Source: PALSA-612 sp963776375
Lineage (GTDB): Bacteria > Actinomycetota > Thermoleophilia > Gaiellales > Gaiellaceae
Direction of reading: 5' to 3'
Assembly: GCA_963776375.1 (NCBI GenBank)
Contig: CAVZMF010000010.1
Span: forward strand, 1-64,000
Length of the DNA stretch: 64,000 nucleotides
This document shows, piece by piece, positions 21,004 to 29,671 of the stretch. Position 1 is the first letter of the stretch, and every line of letters starts with the position of its first letter. The position numbers and the translations under genes are program-made. The notes under the pieces were generated by a model. That model had not been told where the DNA came from. It was given only the letters and a program-made list of their open reading frames with translations, and made no database searches.

Positions 21004-22188
21004 CTACTCCTCCGCGCGCGACAGCTGCGCGCCCAGGAAGACCCCGACGGGGGCGGGGTTGTGGATGAAGTCGTTCGGGCCCAGCTCTGCCTCGGCCTCG
21101 TAGTCGACGACGAGGCCGAAGCCGGCGCGCGTGTGGTTGCCGGTCGCCGTGTCGGAGCGTGTCCGCGTGACGCTGTTCCCGCTCACCATGCACATGGAGT
21201 GGTCGTTGCAGTAGATGCCGACGCCGTTCGCGCCGCTGACGGTGTTGCCCTCGATCCCGCCCATCGACATCTCGTCCATCGAGATCGCCCGCAGGCTCGT
21301 CTGCTCGACGTGGTTGTCGCGCAGCATGCCGGTGGACGCGTCGAAGAGGATCCCCTGCTGGCCGCCGACGATCCGGCAGCCCTCGACCAGGCTCTCGCCG
21401 TAGCCGGCGCCGAAGGAGATGTCGATGCCCTGGCCGAAGAGGGAGTCGCCCATGTCGACCGAGCAGTCCCTGATCGTGATCGCGGTGTCGCGGACGTGGA
21501 TGCCGTCGAGCGTCGCACCTTTCACGGAGACGCGGTCGAGCGTGACGTTCCGATAGCCGTCCACGGCGATCCCGTTCTGGCCCCCGACGACGCGCACGTT
21601 GCTGATCGTCACGTCCGAGTGCCGCACGACGATCCCCCCGACGACCACCGACGCGTCGCTCCCGACGAGGTGCTCGCGCCGATCGACGACCAGCGGGCCG
21701 CGCGTGATGCCGGCCGGGAGGTGGACGACGGGCGGGAGGTTCGACCACCAGATCGCTCCGGCGGCCGCGAAGGGCACGGCGATCGCGGCGCCGACGGCGA
21801 GCCCTGCCCGGCCGAGCTCGCCTCCATCCTCTGCGTACGACAGCCGCCAGAGCGGCAGCAGCCCGTGGCCGAGAACCTGCGCCGAGATCCAGCCTGCGGC
21901 GAACAGGGCGAGCGCGACGGCGATCGGGGCCCGCACGCCGAGAGCGAGGACGGCCGCCATGACCGCGCCGAGCTCGAGCAGCCCGAGCGGCACAGCAGTC
22001 CAGCCGGGCTGGTAGGGGAGCAGCGGGTGGTAGGCGAGGTCGAGCGCGAGCAGGGTCGCGACCATCGCGCCCGCGAGCTCCACCGGCCACCAGCTTCGCA
22101 GGGCGGTCGCCAGCACGACGGCGGCCAGCAGCGGCGGCAGGAGCGCCGCGAGCCGCGACTCGAGCCGGCCTCTCAGCGTGTACGACAT
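21004..22188 (-). CDS. Membrane protein with right-handed beta-helix (NosD-like) domain
   Basis: The protein has 394 residues from ATG 22188. The first about 150 residues hold five to six hydrophobic helices ('LLAAVVLATALRSWW', 'AVMAAVLALGVRAPIAVAL'). The rest is a parallel beta-helix with repeated short rungs such as 'ITISNVRVVGGQNGIAVDG'-type turns ('NVTLDRVSVKGATLDGIHV', 'MGGIEGNTVSGANGVGIYC'). Beta-helices of this class bind or trim carbohydrates or act in copper-site assembly (NosD). It is the last gene of the sugar-transporter operon, overlapping the flavoprotein gene by 16 bp, so a carbohydrate role is plausible. No catalytic residues can be assigned. Confidence 0.72.
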   Translation of the reverse strand: MSYTLRGRLESRLAALLPPLLAAVVLATALRSWWPVELAGAMVATLLALDLAYHPLLPYQPGWTAVPLGLLELGAVMAAVLALGVRAPIAVALALFAAGWISAQVLGHGLLPLWRLSYAEDGGELGRAGLAVGAAIAVPFAAAGAIWWSNLPPVVHLPAGITRGPLVVDRREHLVGSDASVVVGGIVVRHSDVTISNVRVVGGQNGIAVDGYRNVTLDRVSVKGATLDGIHVRDTAITIRDCSVDMGDSLFGQGIDISFGAGYGESLVEGCRIVGGQQGILFDASTGMLRDNHVEQTSLRAISMDEMSMGGIEGNTVSGANGVGIYCNDHSMCMVSGNSVTRTRSDTATGNHTRAGFGLVVDYEAEAELGPNDFIHNPAPVGVFLGAQLSRAEE

Positions 22189-23276
22189 CTGCGCAGGAAG
22201 GCGTGGGCGGCGAAGCGGGCGCCGGCGAGCGTGTCGGCGGCCGGGTAGGCGTACTGGCCGGCGACGCCGCAGACGGCGAGCGTGCGCGAGCGGTCGGTGA
22301 GAGCGGGAACCGTGGAGTCGGGAGCGAGGACGATCCAGCCGTCGACGGTGGCGAGCCCGTGCTCGGCGACGAGGCCGGCGAGCAGCGGGTCGTGGCGGTA
22401 GCCGCGCAGGAAGCCCGTCGCGCAGATCACCTGGTCGGCGCCGTTGACCGCCGTCTCGACGCGGAACCGCCCTTCGGCGCGGGCACGCTCGAGGGGGCCG
22501 TCCCACGCGGCGCCCGGCGGGTACGAGGGCGCCAGCAGCTCGCGGAGCAGGGCCGCCCGCGCCGGGGGGCTCAGGTGGCGGAACGACCGGAGGCCGCGCT
22601 TGCTCAGGTACGGCCGGGGCACGTTGAGCGGCCGCCGCACGGGCTCGCGGCGGCGGACGGACGTCACGGTCGCTCCGGCGGCGAGCGCGTTCAGCCACTC
22701 GGTCGCCGCCGCCAGGCCGGCGCCGACGACGCAGACGCTCTCGCCGTAGCCGTGCGGCTCGTACGAGTGCACGCAGCGCGGGTCGTCGCGGAGCTCCTCG
22801 GGGAACGCGTGCCCCGGGTGGCCGGTGGCCAGCAGGACGTGTCTGAACGGGCCGCGCCCATTCAAGCCAGCAGCGTCGAGCTCGAAGCCGTCCGGTACGG
22901 GGTGGACCCGCTCCACGTGCGCCTGCACGACCCGCTCGTTCCAGCCGCTCGCGGCGCGCAGCGACTCGACGTGCTCGAGGAAGTCGCCGACGGTCGGGTG
23001 GTAGCGGTCGCAGACGCTCTGCACGAGCGGCCGCAGCGAGCGCCCCCGCGTCGCGTCGCGGACGGCCAGGCCCGGGAACGACGTCGGCAGGCAGTGCCCG
23101 TCGCTCTCCGAGCGCATGTGCGTCTGCCGGATCGCCGCGGCCCGCCGGCGCCAGGCGGCGGCCGGGTCGAGCTCCGGCGAGAAGACCGTCACCTCCTCGG
23201 ACGGGATCCCGCCGCGGCGCAACGTCAGGTACGCCGTGAAGCCGGCGAGCCCGCCTCCGACGACGGCAACGCTCAC
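22173..23276 (-). CDS. FAD-dependent oxidoreductase (NAD(P)-binding Rossmann type)
   Basis: The protein has 367 residues from GTG 23276, overlapping the upstream permease stop by GTGA. The FAD-binding dinucleotide motif 'VAVVGGGLAGFTAYLTL' is at the N-terminus and a second Rossmann motif 'ESVCVVGAGLAAATEWL' near residue 180 would bind NAD(P)H. 'VICATGFLRGYRHDPLL' is the ATG motif of flavin monooxygenases of the lysine/ornithine hydroxylase or TrkA type. Translational coupling to a sugar ABC transporter is unusual. It may modify the imported compound. Substrate is unknown. Confidence 0.78.
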   Translation of the reverse strand: MSVAVVGGGLAGFTAYLTLRRGGIPSEEVTVFSPELDPAAAWRRRAAAIRQTHMRSESDGHCLPTSFPGLAVRDATRGRSLRPLVQSVCDRYHPTVGDFLEHVESLRAASGWNERVVQAHVERVHPVPDGFELDAAGLNGRGPFRHVLLATGHPGHAFPEELRDDPRCVHSYEPHGYGESVCVVGAGLAAATEWLNALAAGATVTSVRRREPVRRPLNVPRPYLSKRGLRSFRHLSPPARAALLRELLAPSYPPGAAWDGPLERARAEGRFRVETAVNGADQVICATGFLRGYRHDPLLAGLVAEHGLATVDGWIVLAPDSTVPALTDRSRTLAVCGVAGQYAYPAADTLAGARFAAHAFLRRCRTR

Positions 23277-24160
23277 TTCACCGACCCCGCCAGCAGGCCC
23301 TGGACGAAGTAGCGCTGGAAGGCCAAGAAGACGAGCAGCGGGATCATCAGCGAGATGAACGCGGCGGGCGCGATGATGTCGATGCTCGACCCGAACTCGC
23401 GCAGCTGGCCGAAGATCCAGACCGTGATCGGCTGCGTGTTCTGGCCGAACACGAGCGCCACGAGCAGGTCGTTCCACGTCCACAGGAACTGGAAGATCGC
23501 CAGCGAGGCGATGGCGGGCAGCCCGAGCGGCATGATCAGCCGCAGGAAGATCCGCAGTTCGCTGGCACCGTCGATCCGCGCGGACTCGAGGATGTCCTTC
23601 GGGATCCCGACGAAGAAGTTCCGTAGCAGGAAGATCGCGAAGGGCAGCCCGAAGGCGACGTGGAAGAGGATGATCCCGAGCACGGTGTCGAACAGGCCGA
23701 ACGTGTCGTAGAGCCTGAACATCGGGATCAGGGCCATCTGGATCGGCACGACGAGCAGCGCGATGACGAAGATGAAGATCCAGTCGCGGCCCGGGAAGTC
23801 GAGCCAGGCGAACGCGTAGCCGGCGAGCGCGCCGACGACGATCACGATCAGCGTGTTCCCGACCGCGATGTAGGCCGTCGTCTTGAGCGCGTCGATCAGG
23901 CCGCTGTCCGAGAGGAGTGCGTCGTAGTTCGCCCAGGTGGCGCGGCTCGGGTGCGCGAAGATCTGCCACCAGCCCTCCGACGCGAGCGACGACGCCGGCA
24001 GGATCGAGGTCAGGAAGAGGCCGATCGTCGGCACGAGCCAGAGCGCGCCGAGCGCGACCAGGAACAGGTTCAGCGGGCCCTTCGCGGTGAAGCGGACGAC
24101 GCGCGCGGCGACGCTGTCGTGCGGCCTGGGGACCTCGACCGCGGGCGCTGTCGCAGCCAT
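23273..24160 (-). CDS. Carbohydrate ABC transporter permease (MalG type)
   Basis: The protein has 295 residues with start ATG 24160, overlapping the upstream permease stop by ATGA. It has six hydrophobic helices. The EAA loop that docks the ATPase reads 'ESARIDGASELRIFLRLIMP' near residue 200. It forms the membrane channel with the MalF-type partner. Four downstream or upstream neighbours in the same direction make a complete importer. The sugar is not deducible. Confidence 0.9.
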   Translation of the reverse strand: MAATAPAVEVPRPHDSVAARVVRFTAKGPLNLFLVALGALWLVPTIGLFLTSILPASSLASEGWWQIFAHPSRATWANYDALLSDSGLIDALKTTAYIAVGNTLIVIVVGALAGYAFAWLDFPGRDWIFIFVIALLVVPIQMALIPMFRLYDTFGLFDTVLGIILFHVAFGLPFAIFLLRNFFVGIPKDILESARIDGASELRIFLRLIMPLGLPAIASLAIFQFLWTWNDLLVALVFGQNTQPITVWIFGQLREFGSSIDIIAPAAFISLMIPLLVFLAFQRYFVQGLLAGSVK

Positions 24161-25506
24161 CAGGCCTCCCTCCGGAAGCGGCGGACGTTGAGGAGCAGCA
24201 CCGGAACCACGAGTACGAACAGGAAGACGGCAATCGCCGAGCCGAGGCCGAAGTCCCCGGCCGTGAAGGCCGTGCGCCACATCGCCAGGGCGATCACGTT
24301 CGCGTCCGCCTGGGTCGACTCCGGCGCGAGGGCGATGATCAAGTCGAAGACCTTGAGGACGTTGATGATCATGGTGATGAAGACGACCGTGAGCACCGGC
24401 GCGAGCAGCGGCACCGTCACGCGGCGGAACACCTGCCACTCGGTGGCGCCGTCCGTCCGTGCAGCCTCGAGCACGTCCCGGGGCATCGCCGACAGGCCGG
24501 CCGCGATCACGACCATCGAGAAGCCCGCCCAGATCCAGAGGTACGCGATGAAGAGGGCCGGAGTGATCAGCTTCGGACCGAGCCAGGAGATCCCGTTCCA
24601 CGGCTTGGCGAACGTCTGCGCGCCGATTGCGGCGTCGTAGGTTCCGGCCGGGACGTTCGAGAAGTCGAAGGTGCCGTCCGACGCGCTCGTCGCCGACTGG
24701 ACGGTGTGCCCCTTCGCGTCGCGCAGCTGCACGGTCACGCCGGGGAGGCCCAGCTCGCCTTTCTCGACCTTGCCGGGTGTCCCGCCACCCGGCTTGAAGT
24801 CGCGCCAGACGACGCCGACGATGTCGCCCTCTTTCGCGGGCGGAGAGACGGCCTGCTCGGCCCCCTTGGGCACCTGCTGGGGCGGGATCGCGGTCAGCCC
24901 CAGCCTGGCGACGCCGCCCGGGTGCAGCGGGGTTTTCAGCACGAGCGTGCCGGAGCCGGTCGCCTGGAGGGCGGGAATCGAAGGGCTGGCGCTCGAGAGG
25001 ACGCCTGCCGGGCTGACGGCGTCGGAGAAGACCTTCCCGAGCGCGTCGATCGCACCCAGGCTCGGGTCCTGCTGGTACATGAGCCGCCAGGTCACACCGG
25101 TCGCGAACGCCGAGATCGCCATCGGCAGGAAGATCACCGTCTTGAACGCGACCGACCAGCCGACACGCTCGGTCATCGTGGCGAAGATCAGTCCGACCGC
25201 CGTCACGAGCGCCGGCACGACGGCGACCCAGAGGGCGTTGTTCTTGATCGCCGTCGTCAGCGCCGAGGTGGAGAACAGAGCCCGGTAGTTGTCGAGCCCG
25301 ACCCAGTTCCCGATGTAGCCCTGCTGCCCGTAGAAGCTGCGGACGATCGTGTACACGGCGGGGTAGATCACCCAGACGCCGAGCACGACGAGCGCCGGCA
25401 GCATGAAGAGCAGGGCCGTGAGGTAGCGGCTGTACCGGCGCAGCCCGCCGGGGGCGCGCGGAGCCGCCACGGGAGGCGGCTCCGCGGTGATCCCGCCCGC
25501 GGTCAA
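24160..25506 (-). CDS. Carbohydrate ABC transporter permease (MalF type) with an inserted SdrD-B-like domain
   Basis: The protein has 448 residues. The start is TTG 25506, 3 bp after the binding-protein stop. Transmembrane helices and the EAA loop ('EAARTDGATEWQVFRRVTVP', near residue 345) are normal. Between about residues 160 and 300, in an external loop, sits an extra segment. Its second half ('GVVWRDFKPGG' ... 'LPGVTVQLRDAKGHTV' ... 'SDGTFDFSNVPAGTY') has the pattern of SdrD-B/Cna-B-like beta-sandwich domains. MalF proteins can carry an external domain that contacts the binding protein, but this type is unexpected. The insert may hold the sugar receptor or attach to the cell wall. Confidence 0.88.
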   Translation of the reverse strand: MTAGGITAEPPPVAAPRAPGGLRRYSRYLTALLFMLPALVVLGVWVIYPAVYTIVRSFYGQQGYIGNWVGLDNYRALFSTSALTTAIKNNALWVAVVPALVTAVGLIFATMTERVGWSVAFKTVIFLPMAISAFATGVTWRLMYQQDPSLGAIDALGKVFSDAVSPAGVLSSASPSIPALQATGSGTLVLKTPLHPGGVARLGLTAIPPQQVPKGAEQAVSPPAKEGDIVGVVWRDFKPGGGTPGKVEKGELGLPGVTVQLRDAKGHTVQSATSASDGTFDFSNVPAGTYDAAIGAQTFAKPWNGISWLGPKLITPALFIAYLWIWAGFSMVVIAAGLSAMPRDVLEAARTDGATEWQVFRRVTVPLLAPVLTVVFITMIINVLKVFDLIIALAPESTQADANVIALAMWRTAFTAGDFGLGSAIAVFLFVLVVPVLLLNVRRFRREA

Positions 25507-25509
25507 GCG

Positions 25510-26838
25510 CTACTTCGCCTTCTTGTAGGCCTTGGCGGCGGCCGCCTCCAGCTTCGCGGCGATGCCCTTCACGTCCTTCGGGTTCTGGAGGAACTGCTGG
25601 AAGAGCCCCCATTCGCCCTGGCCGGCGGTCGCGCCGAACGAGGCCGGCTGGTTGTCGGACAAGTCGAACACGATCGACTTGGCCTTCTGGACGGGGACAG
25701 CCGTCGCGCGGGTGATCGGGTCCGGGTAGACGCTCGGGCTCATGTTCTTGTTGCCGGTCGAGAAGCCGCCCGACTTGGCCCAGGCTGCTGCGGCCGCCGG
25801 CGTGGCCAGGAAGGACTCGAACGCCCTGATCGCCGGGGTGTCGCGGAAGGTGATGATCAGATCACCCCCGATCTCGACTGCATTCGCACCGGGGCCGTTT
25901 CCGATCGTCGGGAAGCTGAAGACGTTGAAGCCGGACCCGGCCTTCGCTTTCGTCGTCGTCGTGATCACGCTGCCGACGAAGTCACCCTCGAACACCATCG
26001 CTGCCTTCGGCGGGGTCGAGAACGCCTGCGTGACCGAGTCGTTGAAGTTGGTCTGGATGGCGCCCGACGTCCCACCGGCGATGTTCGACGTGTCGCCGAG
26101 GATCAGCCCCATCGTCGTCAGCGCCTTGATCACCGACGAGTCCGTCCACTTGATCTTGTGTGCGCTCAGGAGGTTGTACTTCGCCGGCCCGAACGTGCGC
26201 AGATAGATGTTCTCGAACAGGTCGGTGAGCGTCCAGCCCTCTGCGCCGCCGATCGAGTAAGCGGGCACGCCGGAAGCCTGCAGCGTCTTGGCGCCGGCCA
26301 GGAGCTGCGTCCACGTCTTCGGTTTGGTGACGCCCGCCGACGCGAAGGCGGGCACGTTGTACCAGACGGTCGATTTGTTCGCCGCCTTGAAGACGATCGC
26401 GTAGAGCTTGCCCTGGAACGTCCCGAGCTGGGTCCAGGTCGGAGCGAAGTTCCTCGCCAGCACCGGCTTGGCGTACGTGATCGGCTTGAGCTTGCCCTGC
26501 TTCGCGAACTGGTCGACCAGACCCGGCTGCGCGACGTCGGCCATGTCCGGGGGGTGGCCGCCGGCTACCGAGGTCGTGAGGACAGTCGGGATGTTGTTCC
26601 CGACGGGCTTGTAGTTGATCTTCACCTTCGGGAAGACCTTGTTGAACGCCTTGATCACGTCGGCGAACTGCTTCTGCCCGGTCGAGGAGGTCCAGATCCC
26701 GTCGAACGAGACCGAGCCCGACACGGCGGACATGTGCGATCCCGCTCTGGTGCCCGCCCCGGCCAGCCCGGCAGCGACGAGCGCCGCGGACACGGCGATC
26801 CCGGCCACCACGCTGATGGCGATCCTTTTGCGACTCAT
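25510..26838 (-). CDS. Extracellular sugar-binding protein of an ABC importer
   Basis: The protein has 442 residues with start ATG 26838, overlapping the ATPase stop by ATGA. A Sec signal ('VVAGIAVSAALVAAGLAGAG') lacks a lipobox Cys, odd for a Gram-positive-type host where such proteins are usually lipid-anchored. The mature fold is solute-binding family 1 ('SVSFDGIWTSSTGQKQFADV', 'VAQPGLVDQFAKQGKLKPI', 'GGDLIITFRDTPAIRAFESF'). Ligand is unknown. Its order between ATPase and permeases differs from the common binding-protein-first layout. Confidence 0.88.
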   Translation of the reverse strand: MSRKRIAISVVAGIAVSAALVAAGLAGAGTRAGSHMSAVSGSVSFDGIWTSSTGQKQFADVIKAFNKVFPKVKINYKPVGNNIPTVLTTSVAGGHPPDMADVAQPGLVDQFAKQGKLKPITYAKPVLARNFAPTWTQLGTFQGKLYAIVFKAANKSTVWYNVPAFASAGVTKPKTWTQLLAGAKTLQASGVPAYSIGGAEGWTLTDLFENIYLRTFGPAKYNLLSAHKIKWTDSSVIKALTTMGLILGDTSNIAGGTSGAIQTNFNDSVTQAFSTPPKAAMVFEGDFVGSVITTTTKAKAGSGFNVFSFPTIGNGPGANAVEIGGDLIITFRDTPAIRAFESFLATPAAAAAWAKSGGFSTGNKNMSPSVYPDPITRATAVPVQKAKSIVFDLSDNQPASFGATAGQGEWGLFQQFLQNPKDVKGIAAKLEAAAAKAYKKAK

Positions 26839-28077
26839 GAGTCTCCTTTCTCCCTGGTTCCGCTGTCTGCGGTTCCGTCGTAGATCCCGGCGCCTGTCTC
26901 CGGGTCGAAGAAGTGGAGGGCGCGGGTGTCGACCGCGACCTCGACCGTCTCCCCCTCCTGGACGCGCGAACGGGCGCCGAAGCGACCGATCATCGTCGTC
27001 TCGGCCGCGGGCTCTTCGAGACCCCGCACGGCGGTCGTGTCGGTGTCCTCCGCGAGCTCGCGGACGTCGTCGGTCAGGGCCGGCGGCGCGTCGACGTCGA
27101 AGTGCACCATCAGCTCCGAGCCGAGAGCCTCGCGCAGCTTCACCGTCCCCCGCAGCCGGCTGTGCGAGGTCGTGTCCGAGGCGAGCGCCGCGTCCTCGAG
27201 ATCCTCCGGGCGGATCCCGAGCACCACGGGCTTGCCCACGTACTCCTGGAGCCCGGGATGGTTGGCGCGGGCCTCCTCGCCGAGGGCCACGTGCTGCGAG
27301 CCGACCTTCGCCACGAAGGTGCCGTTCTGAGCTTCGAGCGTCGCCTCGAGCATGTTCATCGCCGGGCTGCCGATGAAGCCGCCGACGAACAGGTTGACCG
27401 GGCGGTCGTACAGCTCCTGGGGCGGTGCGACCTGCTGCAGCTCCCCCTTGCGCATGACGGCGACGCGGTCGCCCATCGTCATCGCCTCGACCTGGTCGTG
27501 GGTGACGTAGATCGTCGTCACGCCGAGCTCCCGTTGCAGGCCGCTGATCTCGGCCCGCATCTGCACGCGCAGCTTCGCGTCGAGGTTGGAGAGCGGCTCG
27601 TCCATCAGGAACGCCTGCGGCTGGCGGACGATCGCGCGGCCCATCGCCACCCGCTGCCGCTGGCCGCCCGACAGGGCCCGGGGCTTGCGCTTCAGGAACG
27701 GCTCGAGATCGAGGATGCGCGCCGCCTCCTTGACGCGCCGGTCGATCTCGGCCTTGGGCACCTTCTTGACCCGGAGGCCGAAGGCGATGTTCTCGTACAC
27801 CGAGAGGTGCGGGTAGAGCGCGTAGCTCTGGAACACCATGGCGATGTCGCGGTCACGCGAGGGGACGTAGTTGACGACGCGCTCGCCGATCTTGATCACG
27901 CCTCGGGTGATCTCCTCGAGGCCGGCCAGCATCCGGAGCGCTGTCGTCTTCCCGCACCCCGAGGGGCCGACGAGGACCATGAACTCGCCGTCGGTCGACG
28001 TTCAGGTCGAGCTGAGCCACGGCGGTCGTCCCGTCGGGATAGACCTTGCTCACCTGTTCGAAGTCGACGGCGGCCAT
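26835..28077 (-). CDS. Sugar ABC transporter ATPase (MalK/UgpC/MsmK family), one frameshift
   Basis: The start 'MAAVDFEQVSKVYPDGT' is at ATG 28077. An extra base at about 27,990 separates the first 30 residues from the rest. Walker A 'GPSGCGKTTALRMLAG', Q-loop 'VFQSYALYPH', signature 'LSGGQRQRVAMGRA', Walker B 'FLMDEPLSNLD' and H-loop 'VTHDQVEAM' are all intact. A C-terminal OB-type regulatory domain of about 150 residues follows ('VVLGIRPEDLED', 'VEVAVDTRALHFFDPETG'). It powers the adjacent permeases. First gene of the operon. Confidence 0.92.
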
Positions 28078-28150
28078 CCGTGCTCTCGGCGGGAGTGAGA
28101 TTACCCCTTCGGGGGCGGAATCGAAACGGGCTCGGCTAGCGTTGGCGCTC

Positions 28151-28690
28151 GTGGCGGTCGGAGAAGCCCCGCTCCGGAAGACCAAGTTCGGACTCTGCCC
28201 CGACGGCGAGGGCTGGTTCGTCCACAACGCCCGCGAGGTGCGTTGGCGTGACTACGGGCCGATGGGGTTCAGTGCGAACTTCGAAGGCAAGCAGCGATTC
28301 CCACAGCTCGGCATCAACCTGAACGTCCTCCCGCGCGGTGCGTCTCTGGGCCTCTACCACCTGGAGAGCCACCAGGAGGACTTCCTCGTCCTCGCGGGCG
28401 AGTGCGTGCTGGTGGTGGAGGGAGAGACGCGGCGGCTGGAGGCATGGGACTTCGTGCACTGTCCCGCCGGGACGGCGCACATGATCGTCGGAGACGGCGA
28501 CGAGCCCGCCGTGGTGCTGGCCGTCGGCGGCCGCGGCGGCCGGTCGGGCCTGAGGTATCTCGTCGACCCGGCGGCGCGCGAGCTCGGAGTCAGCGTCGAG
28601 ACCGAGACGACGAAGCCCGACGAGGCTTACGCGAGCTACCCGCACCCGACGCGGACGAGCTACCGCGACGGCTGGCTCCCCGACTTCTGA
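28151..28690 (+). CDS. Cupin-domain protein
   Basis: The protein has 179 residues with start GTG 28151. The two cupin motifs are 'LYHLESHQEDFLVLAGE' with metal-type His/Glu residues (near 60) and 'WDFVHCPAGTAHMIVGDGD' (near 100). The sequence opens 'TKFGLCPDGEGWFVHNAREV', as in small stand-alone cupins of actinobacteria. It may bind a metal and act as an isomerase or sugar-binding protein. It is divergent from the sugar ABC operon, 73 bp away. Substrate is unknown. Confidence 0.82.
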   Translation: MAVGEAPLRKTKFGLCPDGEGWFVHNAREVRWRDYGPMGFSANFEGKQRFPQLGINLNVLPRGASLGLYHLESHQEDFLVLAGECVLVVEGETRRLEAWDFVHCPAGTAHMIVGDGDEPAVVLAVGGRGGRSGLRYLVDPAARELGVSVETETTKPDEAYASYPHPTRTSYRDGWLPDF

Positions 28691-28694
28691 GCCG

Positions 28695-28740
28695 CAGCCG
28701 TGAAAGCCTGGGGCCAATCCGGCCCTGTGGCTCACGGCTG
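28695..28740. terminator. Long nested inverted repeat between convergent genes
   Basis: The outer arms are CAGCCGTGA (28695-28703) and TCACGGCTG (28732-28740). The inner arms are GGGCC (28711-28715) and GGCCC (28721-28725) around loop AATCC. It lies 5 bp past the cupin stop and about 90 bp from the Ku stop on the other strand, so it could terminate both. Confidence 0.55.
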
Positions 28741-28830
28741 TGACCCCAGGCCGCTTCCCGTCGTGCTCGCCTGCACGGCCGCCTGAGCTACGTCCGGGCC
28801 AAGCCCGGACTCCGCGGCAGATGGAGTCGC

Positions 28831-29605
28831 TTATCGCGAGCGCGTTTTCGACCGCCGACGCGACGTGGCCGAGCCTCGGCGTTGTGGCTTCCGTGCGGAG
28901 GACCGGCCGGATTCGCTTCTCGTCTTCTTCACCGCCTCCATGCTCGCGCGGAGCGCTTCCATCAGATCGGGCTGCTCTTCCTGCTCGGGCTCAGGCGCTG
29001 CGTGCACCTCCTCGCCCTTTTGCTTGCGCTTGATCACGGACAGCAGGGCGTCCGTGTACGTGTCCTTGTAGCTGGACGGCTTCCAGTCGCCGGCGAGGTT
29101 CTCGATCAGCCCGGTGGCGAGTTCGAGCTCGCGGCGGGAGACGGCTGGAAGGCGTGACGGGACGATCCCCTTGGGCGGATCGATCTCGTCTGCGAAGTGC
29201 ATCTGCTCGAGTGTCAGCACCCGGTCACGCACGCGCAGGCAGCCCAGGTACTGGCGGCTGCGCATGACGAACTTGCCGATGCCGGCCAGGCCGGACTCCT
29301 CCATCGCCTTCACGAGCAGCGCGTAGGCGTGCTCTGCGCCGTCCTGCGGGCCGACCAGGTACGTGTGCGCGAAGAACGTAGGGTCGATCTGGTCGTAGGG
29401 GACGAAGTCCTCGAGCTCGATCGTCCGCGCGCCGCCTTCGATCTGGGCGGCCTCGAAGTCCACGTCCTCGAGGTGCACGAGCTTGCCCTTGCTCACCTCG
29501 AACGCCTTGACGATCTCGCCTCGGGAACCGGCTTGTCCTCGAGCTTGCAGACCTTCTCGTGGCCGATCGGCCCGTGCGCTCGAGGCGACGCAAGCGGGCG
29601 CGTGC
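28831..29605 (-). CDS. ku: Ku-like DNA end-binding protein, N-terminally shortened and frameshifted
   Basis: The body is typical bacterial Ku: 'RGEIVKAFEVSKGKLVHLED', 'ARTIELEDFVPYDQIDPTFF', 'TYLVGPQDGAEHAYALLVKA', 'LVTxx'-type central strand and 'ELATGLIENLAGDWKPSSYK'. A basic Ser/Arg-rich tail follows. Ku binds broken DNA ends and recruits LigD for end joining. One missing base near 29,526 breaks the frame. Upstream of 'GPIGHEKVCKLEDKPVP' the usual opening strands (about 40 residues, IWxGxISFGLV) cannot be found in any frame, and no start codon is evident. No ligD is in the window. It may be a remnant or an assembly gap. Confidence 0.7.
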
Positions 29606-29631
29606 CGAGCAGGAGATGCCGAGCCTGCCTT

Positions 29632-29658
29632 CGAACTATCGCTCAGGCTGAGAGTTCG
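29632..29658. promoter_or_regulatory. Dyad upstream of the AfsR/MalT-like regulator
   Basis: Inverted arms CGAACT (29632-29637) and AGTTCG (29653-29658) enclose a second perfect pair CTCAG (29642-29646) and CTGAG (29648-29652). It ends 14 bp before the GTG at 29672 and 30-50 bp beyond the last recognisable Ku codons. It could be an operator for autoregulation or an RNA hairpin over the start. Confidence 0.35.
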
Positions 29659-29671
29659 ATAGGACCCGGGC

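Noticed and set aside
20270..22698. Very long open frames antisense to the CorA, beta-helix and flavoprotein genes
   Set aside because: High-GC shadow frames: Arg/Ala/Gly-rich, no domain pattern, and they cover well-supported genes.
23660..24640. Plus-strand open frames across the permease genes
   Set aside because: Charged low-complexity shadows of the ABC permeases; the minus-strand genes have full transmembrane and EAA-loop patterns.
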